64,000 nt of DNA from Jatrophihabitans sp. (GCA_036399055.1 DASWNX010000026.1:62001-126000); one strand, 5' to 3'. Positions 34,116-48,861 are shown, counted from the first letter of the stretch. Program-made: numbers and translations. Notes: generated by a model from the letters alone, not told the origin.

Positions 34116-35909
34116 TCAGGCTCGCTCCAGGATGGAGGCCAGCACCGAGGTCAACGTGGCGATGGGGTCTTCGACCATGGTCGGCGACCGCCAGGCGATG
34201 TGCTTGTCCGGGCGCACCAAGATCATGCCGTCCTCGGCCACTTCTCGGATTCGGGCCCAGTCGTAGTACAGGTCGGTGACGTCCTGCCCGGGCCCGATCA
34301 CGACGCCGCCCAGCGGCAGTCCCCACCGCTCGGCCACGTCCGCGGCCGCCTGGACCCAGGCTTTTCCGGTGATGCCGGTGAGGACGGTGAACCGTCCGTA
34401 CGGGGCGAGGTCATGGGTGGACACGGTGCGCTGGGCGTTGCCGACCCAGACGTGCGGAAGGCGCGATCCGGGGACCGTCGAGGGTTGGTAGTAGAGCTCC
34501 GGGTCGCGCACCGGCGCTGGGCGCTCGGCGCCGTCGGACAGCACGGCGCTGGACTGGTAGAACTGGCCGAGCTCGACGCCGTGGGCGTTGAACTCGTAGT
34601 TCTTCAGCTCCATCGCGTCCAGTAGCGCGCTGCGCTTGGCCGCGCCGGCCGGGGAGTCGTCCTTACGCTCATCGATCTGCGCGATCATCTCGGCCTCGGT
34701 CTGGCCGGGCTTGATGCCCAGGGCAGTGAACAGCTGGACGAACTCGCGGCTGGACTGGTTGGCGCGCAGCACGATCTGCTTGGCCACCGGCGCCCGTTCG
34801 TCGCTGTAGGTGTCGAGCAGCCCTGCCCCGGCCTGGCCGGAGAGGGTGGCGGCGATCTTCCAGGCGAGGTTGTAGGAATCCTGGATGGAGGTGTTCGAGC
34901 CGAGCCCGTTGCTCGGCGGGTGCTTGTGCACCGCGTCGCCGGCGCAGAAGACCCGGCCGCGCTGCAACCGGGTGGCGTACTGCTCGTTGTTGCCCCACAA
35001 CGACGCCCCGGTGATCTCCACCTCCAGGTCGGGCACGCCGACCAGGTTGCGCACGATGGCGATGGCCGCGGCGTCGTCCACCTGCGGTGGCGGCTGGTTG
35101 ATGTCGAAGCCCCACACGATCAGCCACTCGTTCCAGGGCCGGACCATGCGCACCAGGCCGGCGCCGATCCCGCCGACCTCCGCGCCCGGTTGGATCACCC
35201 AGTACAGGATGGACGGCCGGTGCGCGACCAGGTGGCTGAGGTCGGCCTTGAAGGTGATGTTCATCGAGCCCGCGATGTCGGTCTGCCCTTCCAGGGGCAG
35301 GTCGATGTCAGCCGCGACCGCTGACCGGGCGCCGTCGCCGCCGATCAGGTACTTGGCCCGGATCTGGTACGTGCCGCCGGTGAGCCGGTCGAGCACCGTG
35401 ACCGTGACGCCTTCGGAGTCCTGGGTGTGGGAGACGTATTCGGTCGAGAACCGCGCCTGGGTGCCTCGCGCGGTGGCGTTGCGGACCAGGATCGGCTCCA
35501 GATAGGTCTGCGGGATATCGCAGTTCATCGACGGCGAGGCCAGCCGGTAATCGCCGTGGCGGGCCGGGTGGGTGCCCCAGGTCAGGATGCGGCCGATCTC
35601 CTCGCCGGCGATGGAGGTGCAGAAGACGGTGTCGCCCATCAGCTCGTGCGGCGTGGCCTCGGCCAGCACCTGATCCTCGATGCCGATGTCGCGGAAGATC
35701 TCCATGGTGCGCTGGTTGGTGATGTGCGCCCGCGGGGTGTTGGCGGTCCAGCGGTACTTGGTGATCATGACGTTGGCGACGCCCAGGGTGGACAGGAACA
35801 ACGCCGCCGACGCCCCCGCCGGTCCTGAGCCGACGACGACCACATCGGTGTGCACCACCGTGCCGGTGCCGAGTTCGGTGGCCGCGATCCCGTCGTCGAA
35901 TGTGGTCAC
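34116..35909 (-). CDS. FAD-dependent aromatic hydroxylase (phenol/resorcinol monooxygenase type)
   Basis: 597 aa class A flavoprotein. The dinucleotide fold VVVVGSGPAGASAALFLSTLG is at residues about 23-43, the DG motif IGGDGARSAV about 190, and the GD motif VFCAGDAVHKHPPSNGLGSNT about 320. A thioredoxin-like C-terminal domain follows, as in phenol 2-monooxygenase and TfdB. With the two downstream enzymes it would make hydroxyquinol from a resorcinol-like or similar phenol and feed it into the 3-oxoadipate pathway; the exact substrate is an inference. ATG with GGAGAC upstream. Confidence 0.87.
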   Translation of the reverse strand: MTTFDDGIAATELGTGTVVHTDVVVVGSGPAGASAALFLSTLGVANVMITKYRWTANTPRAHITNQRTMEIFRDIGIEDQVLAEATPHELMGDTVFCTSIAGEEIGRILTWGTHPARHGDYRLASPSMNCDIPQTYLEPILVRNATARGTQARFSTEYVSHTQDSEGVTVTVLDRLTGGTYQIRAKYLIGGDGARSAVAADIDLPLEGQTDIAGSMNITFKADLSHLVAHRPSILYWVIQPGAEVGGIGAGLVRMVRPWNEWLIVWGFDINQPPPQVDDAAAIAIVRNLVGVPDLEVEITGASLWGNNEQYATRLQRGRVFCAGDAVHKHPPSNGLGSNTSIQDSYNLAWKIAATLSGQAGAGLLDTYSDERAPVAKQIVLRANQSSREFVQLFTALGIKPGQTEAEMIAQIDERKDDSPAGAAKRSALLDAMELKNYEFNAHGVELGQFYQSSAVLSDGAERPAPVRDPELYYQPSTVPGSRLPHVWVGNAQRTVSTHDLAPYGRFTVLTGITGKAWVQAAADVAERWGLPLGGVVIGPGQDVTDLYYDWARIREVAEDGMILVRPDKHIAWRSPTMVEDPIATLTSVLASILERA

Positions 35910-36019
35910 ATGAGTCTCCGTTGCTCGTCCATGCTGCCGGTGTCAGTTACGAAAAGCGCCTGTGCGAAGAGCGCGCCTGACCCCCTGTTCGGGGCGTGGG
36001 CAATCTTTGCAGCCCGGCG

Positions 36020-36832
36020 TCAGGGACGCTCGCCGGCTAGCCGTTCCAGATAGCGCTGAGCCGAGCGCCGGATCGCCGACGCGCCGTCGCGCACGACCAC
36101 CCGCCCCCACCAGCCGCCGTAGATCCGGTCGAAGTCAAACGGCTCGATCCGCTCGACGATGTCGGTGATGGCGCCGGCGTCCAGCGGAATCAGGTTGGGG
36201 TAGCTCCACATGAAGCTGACCCATTCCCGGTCCTGCACGACGGTGACGGTGTCACCGGTCAGCAGCGCGCCGCGGCCCTCGGCGCCTGCCGGCCAGTGCA
36301 GCACGGCCGCCCCGTCGAAGTGACCGCCGATCCGGGCCAGGGTGAGCCCGGGCACCGGCTCGACGCGGTCCTGCCACAGCCGCACCCGTGCGGACGGGCG
36401 CTGGATCCACTGCTGGTCGGCCACCGGTATCAGGATCTCGGCGTCGAAGGCGTCGGCCCACTCGACGCAGGCCGCGTAGAAATGCGGGTGCGACAGGCAG
36501 ATCGCCTTGATGCCGCCGCGCCGCGCGACCTCGGAGTAGGCGGCGTCGTCGAGCAGCGAGACGCAGTCCCACAGCACGTTGCCGTGCTCGGTGCTGACCA
36601 GCAGCGCGCGCTGGCCGATCGCGAACGAGGGCTCGGTGCCGATGCCGAGCAGGTTGGGCTCCTCCTCGCGCAGCTCACTGCGACGGTCGGAGGCGAGCTC
36701 GGCCATGGTGGTCCAGCGCTGGCCTTCCCAGCCGACGTACTGGCGCTCGTCACAGCAGATCGGGCAGCTTTCGCGCGGCGTGACGGTGTCGGCCTGCTGC
36801 ACCCCGCAGGTCCAGCAGATCCAGGCTGGCAT
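36020..36832 (-). CDS. MBL-fold metallo-hydrolase with N-terminal zinc ribbon
   Basis: 270 aa. Cys6/Cys9 (CWTC) and Cys23/Cys26 (CPIC) form a zinc-ribbon-like head. The rest is a metallo-beta-lactamase fold with LSHPHFYAACVEWADAF replacing the usual HxHxDH, IGGHFDGAAVLHW for the third His, and LLTGDTV for the bridging Asp. The first motif is degenerate (HPHFYAA), so the metal site may hold one ion or have changed role. Substrate unknown. It lies downstream of the hydroxyquinol operon on the same strand but about 110 bases separate the coding regions. Confidence 0.8.
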   Translation of the reverse strand: MPAWICWTCGVQQADTVTPRESCPICCDERQYVGWEGQRWTTMAELASDRRSELREEEPNLLGIGTEPSFAIGQRALLVSTEHGNVLWDCVSLLDDAAYSEVARRGGIKAICLSHPHFYAACVEWADAFDAEILIPVADQQWIQRPSARVRLWQDRVEPVPGLTLARIGGHFDGAAVLHWPAGAEGRGALLTGDTVTVVQDREWVSFMWSYPNLIPLDAGAITDIVERIEPFDFDRIYGGWWGRVVVRDGASAIRRSAQRYLERLAGERP

Positions 36833-36937
36833 GCCGCGATTCTGTCATGCCGGGCGAGCCGCTACTTTCTTGAGTCATGCACCCTGTGATCGGCGGCCGC
36901 CCAGCAGGCAAGGGCCCAACGCGCAGAGGCCACGCCC

Positions 36938-37748
36938 GTGCCTGAAGGTCATACCCTGCACCGGCTGGCCCGCGAGCACCGCAGGTTGTTCGGTGGCCGG
37001 CCGGTGCGCGCCAGCAGCCCGCAGGGCAGGTTCGCCGAAGGCGCCAGCGCGCTGGACGGCCGGCTGCTGCGGCGCACCGAGGCCAACGGCAAGCACCTGC
37101 TGCACCACTACCAGGGCGGTCTGGCGCTGCACGTCCACCTCGGCCTGTACGGCAGTTTCACCACCGGCTCGGGGCTGCCTCCCGAGCCCAAGGGCGCGCT
37201 GCGGTTGCGGCTGGTGGGGGAGAACGCCTGGACGGACCTGCGCGGCGCCACCGTCTGCGAGCTGATCGAGCCGCACGAGATCACCGCCCTGTTCGCCCGG
37301 CTCGGGCCTGACCCGCTGCGTGGCGACGCCGACCCGCTGGCCGCCTACCGCCGGATCAGCCGCAGCAAGACGGTGATCGCGGCGCTGCTGATGGACCAGC
37401 AGGTCATCGCCGGAATAGGCAATGTCTACCGGGCAGAGTTGCTGTACCGGCACCGGCTGGACCCGTACCTGCCCGGTCAGGCGCTGAGCCTGCCGGTGTG
37501 GCTGCAGATGTGGACGGACCTGGTGACGCTGATGCGCGCCGGGGTCCGGGTGGGCCGGATCGAGACGCTGCGGGCCGAGGACCGGCCCCGCAAGCGCGGT
37601 CCGCTGCGCCGCGACGAGGCCGGCTACGTCTACCGCCGTGCCGGCCTGCCGTGCCGGGTCTGCGGCACGGAGGTCCGAACCGAGGTGCTCGTCGGGCGCA
37701 ACCTGTACTGGTGCCCGTACTGCCAGCCGCCCGGATCGGCAGGCCTGC

Positions 37749-37756
<8 letters not shown>
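36938..37756 (+). CDS. nei: Fpg/Nei-family DNA glycosylase (endonuclease VIII type)
   Basis: 272 aa. The mature N-terminus PEGHTLHRLAREH carries the catalytic Pro2 and Glu3; GLYGSF lies near residue 70; the helix-two-turn-helix has VIAGIGNVYRAELLYRH; the C-terminal zinc finger is CRVC..CPYC. PEGH rather than PELP indicates the Nei branch, which removes oxidised pyrimidines. GTG start. The last 8 bases overlap the convergent carboxylase gene. Confidence 0.9.
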
Positions 37757-43295
<5,539 letters not shown>

Positions 43296-43518
43296 TTGCT
43301 GTCCTCCTGCTTGTGGTCGACGTCTCACCCTAACGGCTCATCGAAGGCCAGCGGCTGCTTGCGGCGCAGGGCGAGCAACCTGGAGGTCCAGGCCAGGGTA
43401 GAGTCGCCTCCGGTAGCCGGTTCAGTTCTGCCTCCGGCTCTCCTTTGGTCCCACACCACGCGCCGCGACCGCTGGTCTGCGCCGGGCAGGACGACCTTCT
43501 AGCTCTGGAGTCATCGTT

Positions 43519-45156
43519 ATGGCGGTCAACCGCCCCCGTTCGTCCAATCTCGTGTCCAATTCCAACCGAAATGCCCGAACAGCTGCTGGTTCGACGCCGG
43601 CGCAGGCCGTTCGCCCCACGGCCTCCCCCGCAAGCTCGGCCTCCCCCGCAAGCTCGGCCTCCCCCGCAACCTCGGTGTCGGCCGGCTTCGCCGAGCTCGG
43701 CGTCCCGAGCGCGCTGACAGCCGTGCTGGCCGCCCAAGGCATCACCGCGCCGTTTCCGATCCAGCAGGCGACACTGCCCGACTCACTGGCCGGTCGAGAC
43801 GTGCTGGGCCGCGGTCGGACCGGCTCGGGCAAGACCTACGCGTTCGCCCTGCCGGTTCTGGCCCGTTTGGCCGGCAGCAGCAAGCCCCGACGGCCCAAGA
43901 GCCCTCGGGCGCTGATCCTGGCTCCGACCCGTGAGCTGGCCAGCCAGATCGAGGCCGCGCTGGCGCCGCTGGCCCACGCGCTGTCACTGCGCACCCTCAC
44001 CGTGTTCGGCGGGGTCGGCGCCAATCCGCAGATCACCGGCCTGCGGGCCGGCGTGGACGTCCTGGTGGCCTGCCCCGGCCGGCTTGAGGACCTGATCTCC
44101 AGCGGTCACGCCGACCTGAGCCAGGTCGAGATCACCGTGCTGGACGAGGCCGACCACATGGCCGACCTCGGCTTCCTGCCCTCAGTCCGGCGGCTGCTGG
44201 ACCGGACGCCGGCCTCAGGTCAGCGCATGCTGTTCTCTGCCACCCTCGACGCCGGCGTCGATGTGCTGGTCAAGCGGTATCTCAACAATCCGATCACGCA
44301 CAGCGTCGACTCGGCTCAGTCGCCCGTCTCGCAGATGTCACACCACGTGCTGCACCTGACGGGGGCCGATGACCGGCTGCCGGTGCTGGTGGAACTCACC
44401 GCGGCGCCCGGCCGCACGCTGGTCTTCACCCGCACCAAGCACGGCGCCAAGAAGCTCACCCGCCAGCTGATCGCCTCCGGCGTGCCGGCGGTGGAACTGC
44501 ACGGCAACCTCAGCCAGAACGCCCGGACGCGCAACCTCGAGGCCTTCTCCGACGGCAGCACCCACACCTTGGTGGCCACCGACATCGCAGCTCGCGGCAT
44601 CCATGTCGATGACGTCAACCTGGTGGTGCACGCCGACCCACCGATCGAGCACAAGGCCTACCTGCACCGCTCCGGCCGGACCGCGCGCGCCGGCGCGGGC
44701 GGCACTGTGATCACGCTGATGACCGACGATCAGGTCGCCGACGTGCGCGACCTGACCCGGCGAGCAGCGATCAGCCCGACGATCACCCGGCTGCGTCCGG
44801 GTCACCCGCTGCTGGCCGAGCTGGCGCCTGGCGAGCGGGCGTTCGTCACGCCACCGGCCGGTTCCAGCACTGTGGAGCCGCCGGCCCGAGGTCGCGTTTC
44901 CGGGCGCGGCTCGTCCGGCCGCGGCAAGCCCGCGACGGGTTCGGGATCGGGTGGTCGTGGCTCGGCTCAGGGCGCTTCAGGCCGGGGCTCGGCCGGGCGC
45001 CCCTCGTCCGGTCGCGGCTCGTCCGGACGCGGGTCAGCAGCCAAGTCCGGTACTCCGATCCACACCAGCGAGAGCCGACCGGCTGCCGCTCGGACAACCG
45101 GCGCTGCCGCGTTCTCAGCCGGCGCCCGGCCGCGCGGGCGCCGCACCGGTTTCTGA
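43519..45156 (+). CDS. DEAD-box RNA helicase (RhlE-like) with low-complexity ends
   Basis: 545 aa. Core motifs are complete: GRGRTGSGKT (motif I), PTRELA, VLDEADHMAD (DEAD), FSATL, VFTRTKHGAKKL, VATDIAARGIHV and HRSGRTARAG. The N-terminal 50 residues include a three-fold SSASPA-type repeat encoded by an imperfect 18-bp tandem repeat at about 43625-43675. The C-terminal 100 residues are rich in SGRGS repeats and basic residues, like the RNA-binding tails of cold-shock and ribosome-assembly helicases. ATG with GGAG 8 bases upstream. Confidence 0.9.
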   Translation: MAVNRPRSSNLVSNSNRNARTAAGSTPAQAVRPTASPASSASPASSASPATSVSAGFAELGVPSALTAVLAAQGITAPFPIQQATLPDSLAGRDVLGRGRTGSGKTYAFALPVLARLAGSSKPRRPKSPRALILAPTRELASQIEAALAPLAHALSLRTLTVFGGVGANPQITGLRAGVDVLVACPGRLEDLISSGHADLSQVEITVLDEADHMADLGFLPSVRRLLDRTPASGQRMLFSATLDAGVDVLVKRYLNNPITHSVDSAQSPVSQMSHHVLHLTGADDRLPVLVELTAAPGRTLVFTRTKHGAKKLTRQLIASGVPAVELHGNLSQNARTRNLEAFSDGSTHTLVATDIAARGIHVDDVNLVVHADPPIEHKAYLHRSGRTARAGAGGTVITLMTDDQVADVRDLTRRAAISPTITRLRPGHPLLAELAPGERAFVTPPAGSSTVEPPARGRVSGRGSSGRGKPATGSGSGGRGSAQGASGRGSAGRPSSGRGSSGRGSAAKSGTPIHTSESRPAAARTTGAAAFSAGARPRGRRTGF

Positions 45157-45382
45157 TCTGTCCGCTTTTTCACTTCTGGCAGCGGTGAACCCGTGTGAGC
45201 TGTATAGTGTTCTCTCAGCAGCCCACCTAGCGGTTGTCAGGTAGCGCAGCTCGAACCCTGAGCAGTGATGACGCGCCTGGTCTGTGAACGGCCCAACAAG
45301 CGCCCAAGCAGGTAGTAGAACGGTCGATGGCGGCTGCCTTTTCAAGGCCCGCTGAGTGACCGACGGTGAAAGGAAGACTGTC

Positions 45383-45418
45383 GTGGATACCGACGATTAC
45401 GGTCCCTGGGACGATTAG
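45383..45418 (+). CDS. 11-residue acidic micro-ORF
   Basis: GTG start with AAAGGAAG 7 bases upstream encodes MDTDDYGPWDD and stops at TAG 45416-45418, ten bases before the terminator stem. The peptide has five Asp and two aromatic residues. The start context is better than that of many annotated genes here. Expression is not shown by sequence alone. Confidence 0.4.
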   Translation: MDTDDYGPWDD

Positions 45419-45427
45419 AAGACCAGA

Positions 45428-45463
45428 AGCGGGCTGCCCTTATTTCGGGCGGCCCGCTTTTTT
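45428..45463 (+). terminator. Strong rho-independent terminator
   Basis: AGCGGGCTGCCC (45428-45439) pairs with GGGCGGCCCGCT (45447-45458) across a 7-base loop, one G-T pair, then a run of T to 45463. It is the clearest U-tailed terminator in the window, so the gene after it needs its own promoter. Confidence 0.9.
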
Positions 45464-45488
45464 GGTTCAGGGGGGCTACTCTGAGGTT

Positions 45489-45722
45489 GTGCCCATCGAC
45501 ATGGAATTACAGATTCTCTCCGTTTTACAGGGCATGAATGCCTCCGCAAGGCCGGCGACGTTCGGCGACCTAGCCCGAAGGTTCGGCGTCAGCTCAGACT
45601 TGATCGCCGTGCACGCCAAGCAACTGGTGGCCGAAGGGCGAGCGCAACCGTCCATGGTGAACGTCCGGGGGGTCCCCACCCTGCACGGCCTGATGCCTAA
45701 GCCGGACGCCAGCAAGTCCTGA
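45489..45722 (+). CDS. Small winged-helix-like protein
   Basis: 77 aa from GTG 45489; an ATG four codons later is an alternative start. The pattern MELQILSVLQGM...TFGDLARRFGVSSDLIAVHAKQLVAEGRAQPSMVNVRGVPTLHG reads as three helices with a short beta wing, as in winged-helix DNA-binding proteins. The longer frame from 45366 would cross the terminator and is rejected. Possibly a small regulator; no target is evident. Confidence 0.6.
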   Translation: MPIDMELQILSVLQGMNASARPATFGDLARRFGVSSDLIAVHAKQLVAEGRAQPSMVNVRGVPTLHGLMPKPDASKS

Positions 45723-45814
45723 CACACCTTCACCTCGCCCGGCAGCGCCGGGAGACACACCGGTGGCCGTCACGATCGGCCCCGGTTCTCGACTTATCAA
45801 TGGAGAACCACCCT

Positions 45815-46150
45815 GTGAGTTCTGCTGAAAATCAACCGGCAGCCGCCCAGCACGACCCCGCCGGACCTCGACGGGCCAACGGCGACAGCAGCACCCCGAA
45901 CAACAGCACCTCGAACAACAGCACCCCCAACAGCAGCGCGATGTTCTCGGGGGCTCCGACGAACGTCCAGGCCGGCGGCGTGAAGCCAGAGACCGAGCAG
46001 TTGAACCTGCGAATCCGCGCCGACCTTTACCGCCAGCTCGACCGGGTGTCGGTGATCCTCGGCGCCCGTCGCGGGGTCCCCACCAACCGGGTGACTGTCG
46101 TGGAAGAAGCGCTGACCGCCTACTTCGAGGCCAACCGAACCAGCAGCTGA
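45815..46150 (+). CDS. Ribbon-helix-helix-like protein with Asn/Ser-rich N-terminus
   Basis: 111 aa from GTG 45815, 7 bases after GGAGAA; the ATG at 45800 would place that site inside the gene. Residues 20-50 are a low-complexity STPNNSTSNNSTPNSS tract. The C-terminal 50 residues (TEQLNLRIRADLYRQLDRVSVILG...RVTVVEEALTAYFEAN) fit the strand-helix-helix layout of CopG/Arc-like DNA-binding proteins. No toxin partner adjoins it, so it is more likely a stand-alone regulator than an antitoxin. Confidence 0.62.
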   Translation: MSSAENQPAAAQHDPAGPRRANGDSSTPNNSTSNNSTPNSSAMFSGAPTNVQAGGVKPETEQLNLRIRADLYRQLDRVSVILGARRGVPTNRVTVVEEALTAYFEANRTSS

Positions 46151-46210
46151 TCTCACCGGCCCGTAGGGGCTAACCGGCCCGCTGAGGCCGCTGAGACCGC
46201 TGGGGCCGGA

Positions 46211-48088
46211 TCAGCCCAGCTGCGAATCGACGTAGCACCAGCGCCACGCCTCGCCGGACTCCACGCTGCGCATCACCGGGTGGTCGGTGCTGGAGTAGTG
46301 CTTGTCGGCGTGCTTGCCGTCGGAGGAGTCGCAGCAGGCGACGTGCCCGCAGGTCAGGCACATCCGAAGGTGCACCCAGTTCAGCCCCTCGTCCTCGCAT
46401 TCCCGGCACCGGCCAGGGGTGTCCGGGCGGACGGTCAACGGCGCGGCTTCCAAGTGCGCGCACTCCTGGCCGGCGATGGGGCTGCGAAGCGGCTCGTCGC
46501 GCTGCAACTCATCCTCGCCTTCGTCGAACCGGTCGATGAGCGACTCCTCCAAGTCCAGCACTCGCATCACCGCTTGCAGCACCTCGTGATCGAGCGCCCC
46601 GGAGTCGCGGACCTTGAGCAGTTCCTCGCGCTCGGCCTGCAACATCAACAGCCGCAGCCGTCGGTAGTGCTCGCTGGGCGTCAGCAAATCCGACTCGTCG
46701 GGACCCAGCCGCTCCCACGCCGCGTTCACCTGATGCCCGACCCGCTGGCGCAGGCCCTCGATCACCTCCGACGGCGTGTCCTCGTCGGAATGCCTGTCCA
46801 GCGCCTGCAGTCCGGCATCGGTGACCTGCTGCATCAGGCCCGCCTCTTGCAGGGCGTCCTCGGCCCGGCTGGGGCCGCGCAGGCTCAGCCGGTGCACCAG
46901 CCACGGCAGCGTGGTTCCTTGCAACAGCAAGGTGCCGCCGACCACGACGAGCGCGGCCAGCACCAGCACGTCACGTTGGGGAATGTCCTGGGGCAGCAGG
47001 AAGACCGCGGCGAGCGTCACCACTCCGCGCATGCCGGCCCAGGAGATGACGGCCGGGTGCTGCCACGGCGGAGACGGGTCTGCCTCGCGTACTCGACGGG
47101 ACAGCTTGCGCGGCAGATACACCGCTGGAAAGACCCAGATCGGGCGCAACACCATCGCGGTCAGCAGGATCGCCAGGCATGAGCCGATCAGTTGCCAGTG
47201 ATTCAGCGGCGACTGCCAGGCGTTGTCAACGACCACCCGGACCTGCAGGCCGATCAGCAGGAACACCGAGTTCTCCAGTAAGAACTCGACGGTGCGCCAG
47301 TTGGTGCGCTCGGCGATCCGCGAGGCCGCGCTCTGCCAGATCGGCGCGCGGTGCCCCAGAATCAGGCCGGCGACCACCACCGCGATCACGCCGCTGGCAT
47401 GGATCTTCTCAGCGGGCAGGTAGGCCGCGAACGGCGCCAGGAAGGAGACCGTGGTGTCGAGCACCGGATCGGTGATCCGGCGGCGAAGCGTTCCCAGCAC
47501 CAGCGCCACCCCGATGCCGACCGCCACCCCGCCACCGGCCGCCCGCAAGAAGTCGCCGGCCGCGTGCAGCACGCTCACCGAACCCGCCGAGGCGGCGATG
47601 GCGGTGCGCAGCGTCACCAGCGCGGTGGCGTCGTTGAAGAGGGATTCGCCTTCCAGGACGGTCACGATCCGGCGCGGCATGCCGACCCGGCGGGCGATCG
47701 CGGTGGCCGCCACCGCGTCCGGCGGCGCCACCACCGCGCCCAGCGCGACGGCCGCCGCGAATGGCACCGGCAGCAGCAGCCAGGCGACCACGCCCACCCC
47801 GAAGGCGGTGAATAGCACCAGGCCCACTGACAGCAACCCGATCGAGCGCCGGTTGGCCTTGAAGTCCACCAGTGAGGTTCGGATCGCGGTGGTGTAGAGC
47901 AGCGGTGGCAGCAGTCCCAACAGCACCAGGTCCGACGTCAGCGCCACGTCGGGCACGAACGGCAGGTAGGACCCAGCCACTCCCGCGACGGTGAGCACCA
48001 GCGGCTCGGAGACCTTGAAGTGGCGGGCTGCCGCCGCGAGCAAGGCGCCCGCCGCCACCAGAATCACCAAGCCGACCGCGATGTCCAC
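46211..48088 (-). CDS. CPA1-family Na+/H+ antiporter with C-terminal UBP-type zinc finger
   Basis: 625 aa. About 12 membrane segments span residues 1-410, with the CPA1 signature around VALGAVVAPPDAVAATAIARR and LEGESLFNDATALVTLR (ion-binding Asp). A helical cytosolic region follows (about 415-535). The last 80 residues carry CAHL, CRECEDEGLNWVHLRMCLTCGHVACC, HADKHYSSTDHPV, the Cys/His pattern of a zf-UBP (ubiquitin-hydrolase-like) zinc finger. It exchanges Na+ or K+ for protons across the membrane; the finger may sense or regulate. GTG start. Confidence 0.87.
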   Translation of the reverse strand: MDIAVGLVILVAAGALLAAAARHFKVSEPLVLTVAGVAGSYLPFVPDVALTSDLVLLGLLPPLLYTTAIRTSLVDFKANRRSIGLLSVGLVLFTAFGVGVVAWLLLPVPFAAAVALGAVVAPPDAVAATAIARRVGMPRRIVTVLEGESLFNDATALVTLRTAIAASAGSVSVLHAAGDFLRAAGGGVAVGIGVALVLGTLRRRITDPVLDTTVSFLAPFAAYLPAEKIHASGVIAVVVAGLILGHRAPIWQSAASRIAERTNWRTVEFLLENSVFLLIGLQVRVVVDNAWQSPLNHWQLIGSCLAILLTAMVLRPIWVFPAVYLPRKLSRRVREADPSPPWQHPAVISWAGMRGVVTLAAVFLLPQDIPQRDVLVLAALVVVGGTLLLQGTTLPWLVHRLSLRGPSRAEDALQEAGLMQQVTDAGLQALDRHSDEDTPSEVIEGLRQRVGHQVNAAWERLGPDESDLLTPSEHYRRLRLLMLQAEREELLKVRDSGALDHEVLQAVMRVLDLEESLIDRFDEGEDELQRDEPLRSPIAGQECAHLEAAPLTVRPDTPGRCRECEDEGLNWVHLRMCLTCGHVACCDSSDGKHADKHYSSTDHPVMRSVESGEAWRWCYVDSQLG

Positions 48089-48264
48089 TCAGCCATCCTG
48101 CCAGCCCTTGCGGGGACCGGACGCCGCTGCGCCAGAGGCTTCGGAGCACATTGCCGACTTTCACGTCACAGAGCGGACCAAGCCAGGCGGCCCGCGCGCG
48201 CTCGAAGCAGCCGGCCGGCTGTCGTAAGGTCGAGCGGGTTCTGCCATTCAGAAGGGATCATCCG

Positions 48265-48861
48265 ATGACCAGTTCGCGCGCGCTGCTGATAGTCGATGTG
48301 CAGCCGACCTTCTGCGAGGGCGGTGAGCTGGCGGTGGCCGGGGGCGACCGGATCGCCGACCGGATCGCCGAGCACCTGAGGGCGCACCGTGCGCAGTACC
48401 GGCTGACGATCACCAGTCAGGACTGGCACCTTGATCCAGGCGAGCACTTCTCCGAGCGACCCGATTTCATCGACAGCTGGCCGCCGCACGGGCTGGCCGG
48501 CACCGCGAACGCTGAATTGCACCCGGCCGTGGCTGCTGCCCTGGCGCCTGCCGGAGCTGATGTGACGATCAAAAAAGGACTGCGTCAGGCCGCCTACTCA
48601 GCGTTTGACGGGACGGCGACGGACGGCCGGCCGCTGGCTGAGGTGCTCAGCGACGCAGGCATCAGCGAGCTGGACGTCTGCGGCATCGCCGAGTCCCACT
48701 GCGTCCGGGCCAGCGCCCTGGACGCCCTGCAGGCCGGCCTGGCGGTGCGGGTGCTCACCGACCTCACAGTGCCGGTCAGCGAGGAGTCGGGGGCGGCGGC
48801 TCGGGCCGAGATCAGCGCCGCGGGCGGCGTGCTGGCCCCGTCGAAGGCGGCGAACGGGTGA
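48265..48861 (+). CDS. Nicotinamidase-like isochorismatase-fold hydrolase
   Basis: 198 aa. The catalytic triad is visible: Asp11 in LLIVDVQPTF, Lys103/104 in VTIKKGL, and Cys146 in GIAESHCVRAS. The metal-site region SQDWHLDPGEHFS (Asp/His) supports nicotinamidase (PncA) rather than a general isochorismatase, so it should hydrolyse nicotinamide to nicotinate for NAD salvage. The ATG at 48265 follows AGAAGGGA. Its stop overlaps the next ATG (TGATG). Confidence 0.83.
   Translation: MTSSRALLIVDVQPTFCEGGELAVAGGDRIADRIAEHLRAHRAQYRLTITSQDWHLDPGEHFSERPDFIDSWPPHGLAGTANAELHPAVAAALAPAGADVTIKKGLRQAAYSAFDGTATDGRPLAEVLSDAGISELDVCGIAESHCVRASALDALQAGLAVRVLTDLTVPVSEESGAAARAEISAAGGVLAPSKAANG

Larger units (their letters stand above)
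45203..45463 (+). ncRNA. Candidate short transcript with an 11-codon ORF
   Basis: An extended -10 (TGTATAGT, TATAGT at 45203-45208) would start RNA near 45215, and a strong terminator ends at 45463, giving about 250 nt. The only ribosome-binding site inside precedes an 11-codon ORF. The leader is G/C-rich with several possible stems. It could be a small-protein mRNA, a leader/attenuator, or a regulatory RNA. Nothing in Part 1 families explains it. Confidence 0.4.

Noticed and set aside
45366..45488. N-terminal extension of the small winged-helix protein
   Set aside because: It would translate through a strong terminator; a start after the terminator is more sensible.
45815..46150. Antitoxin of a type II pair
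   Set aside because: No toxin-sized gene is adjacent, so the ribbon-helix-helix protein is listed as a regulator only.
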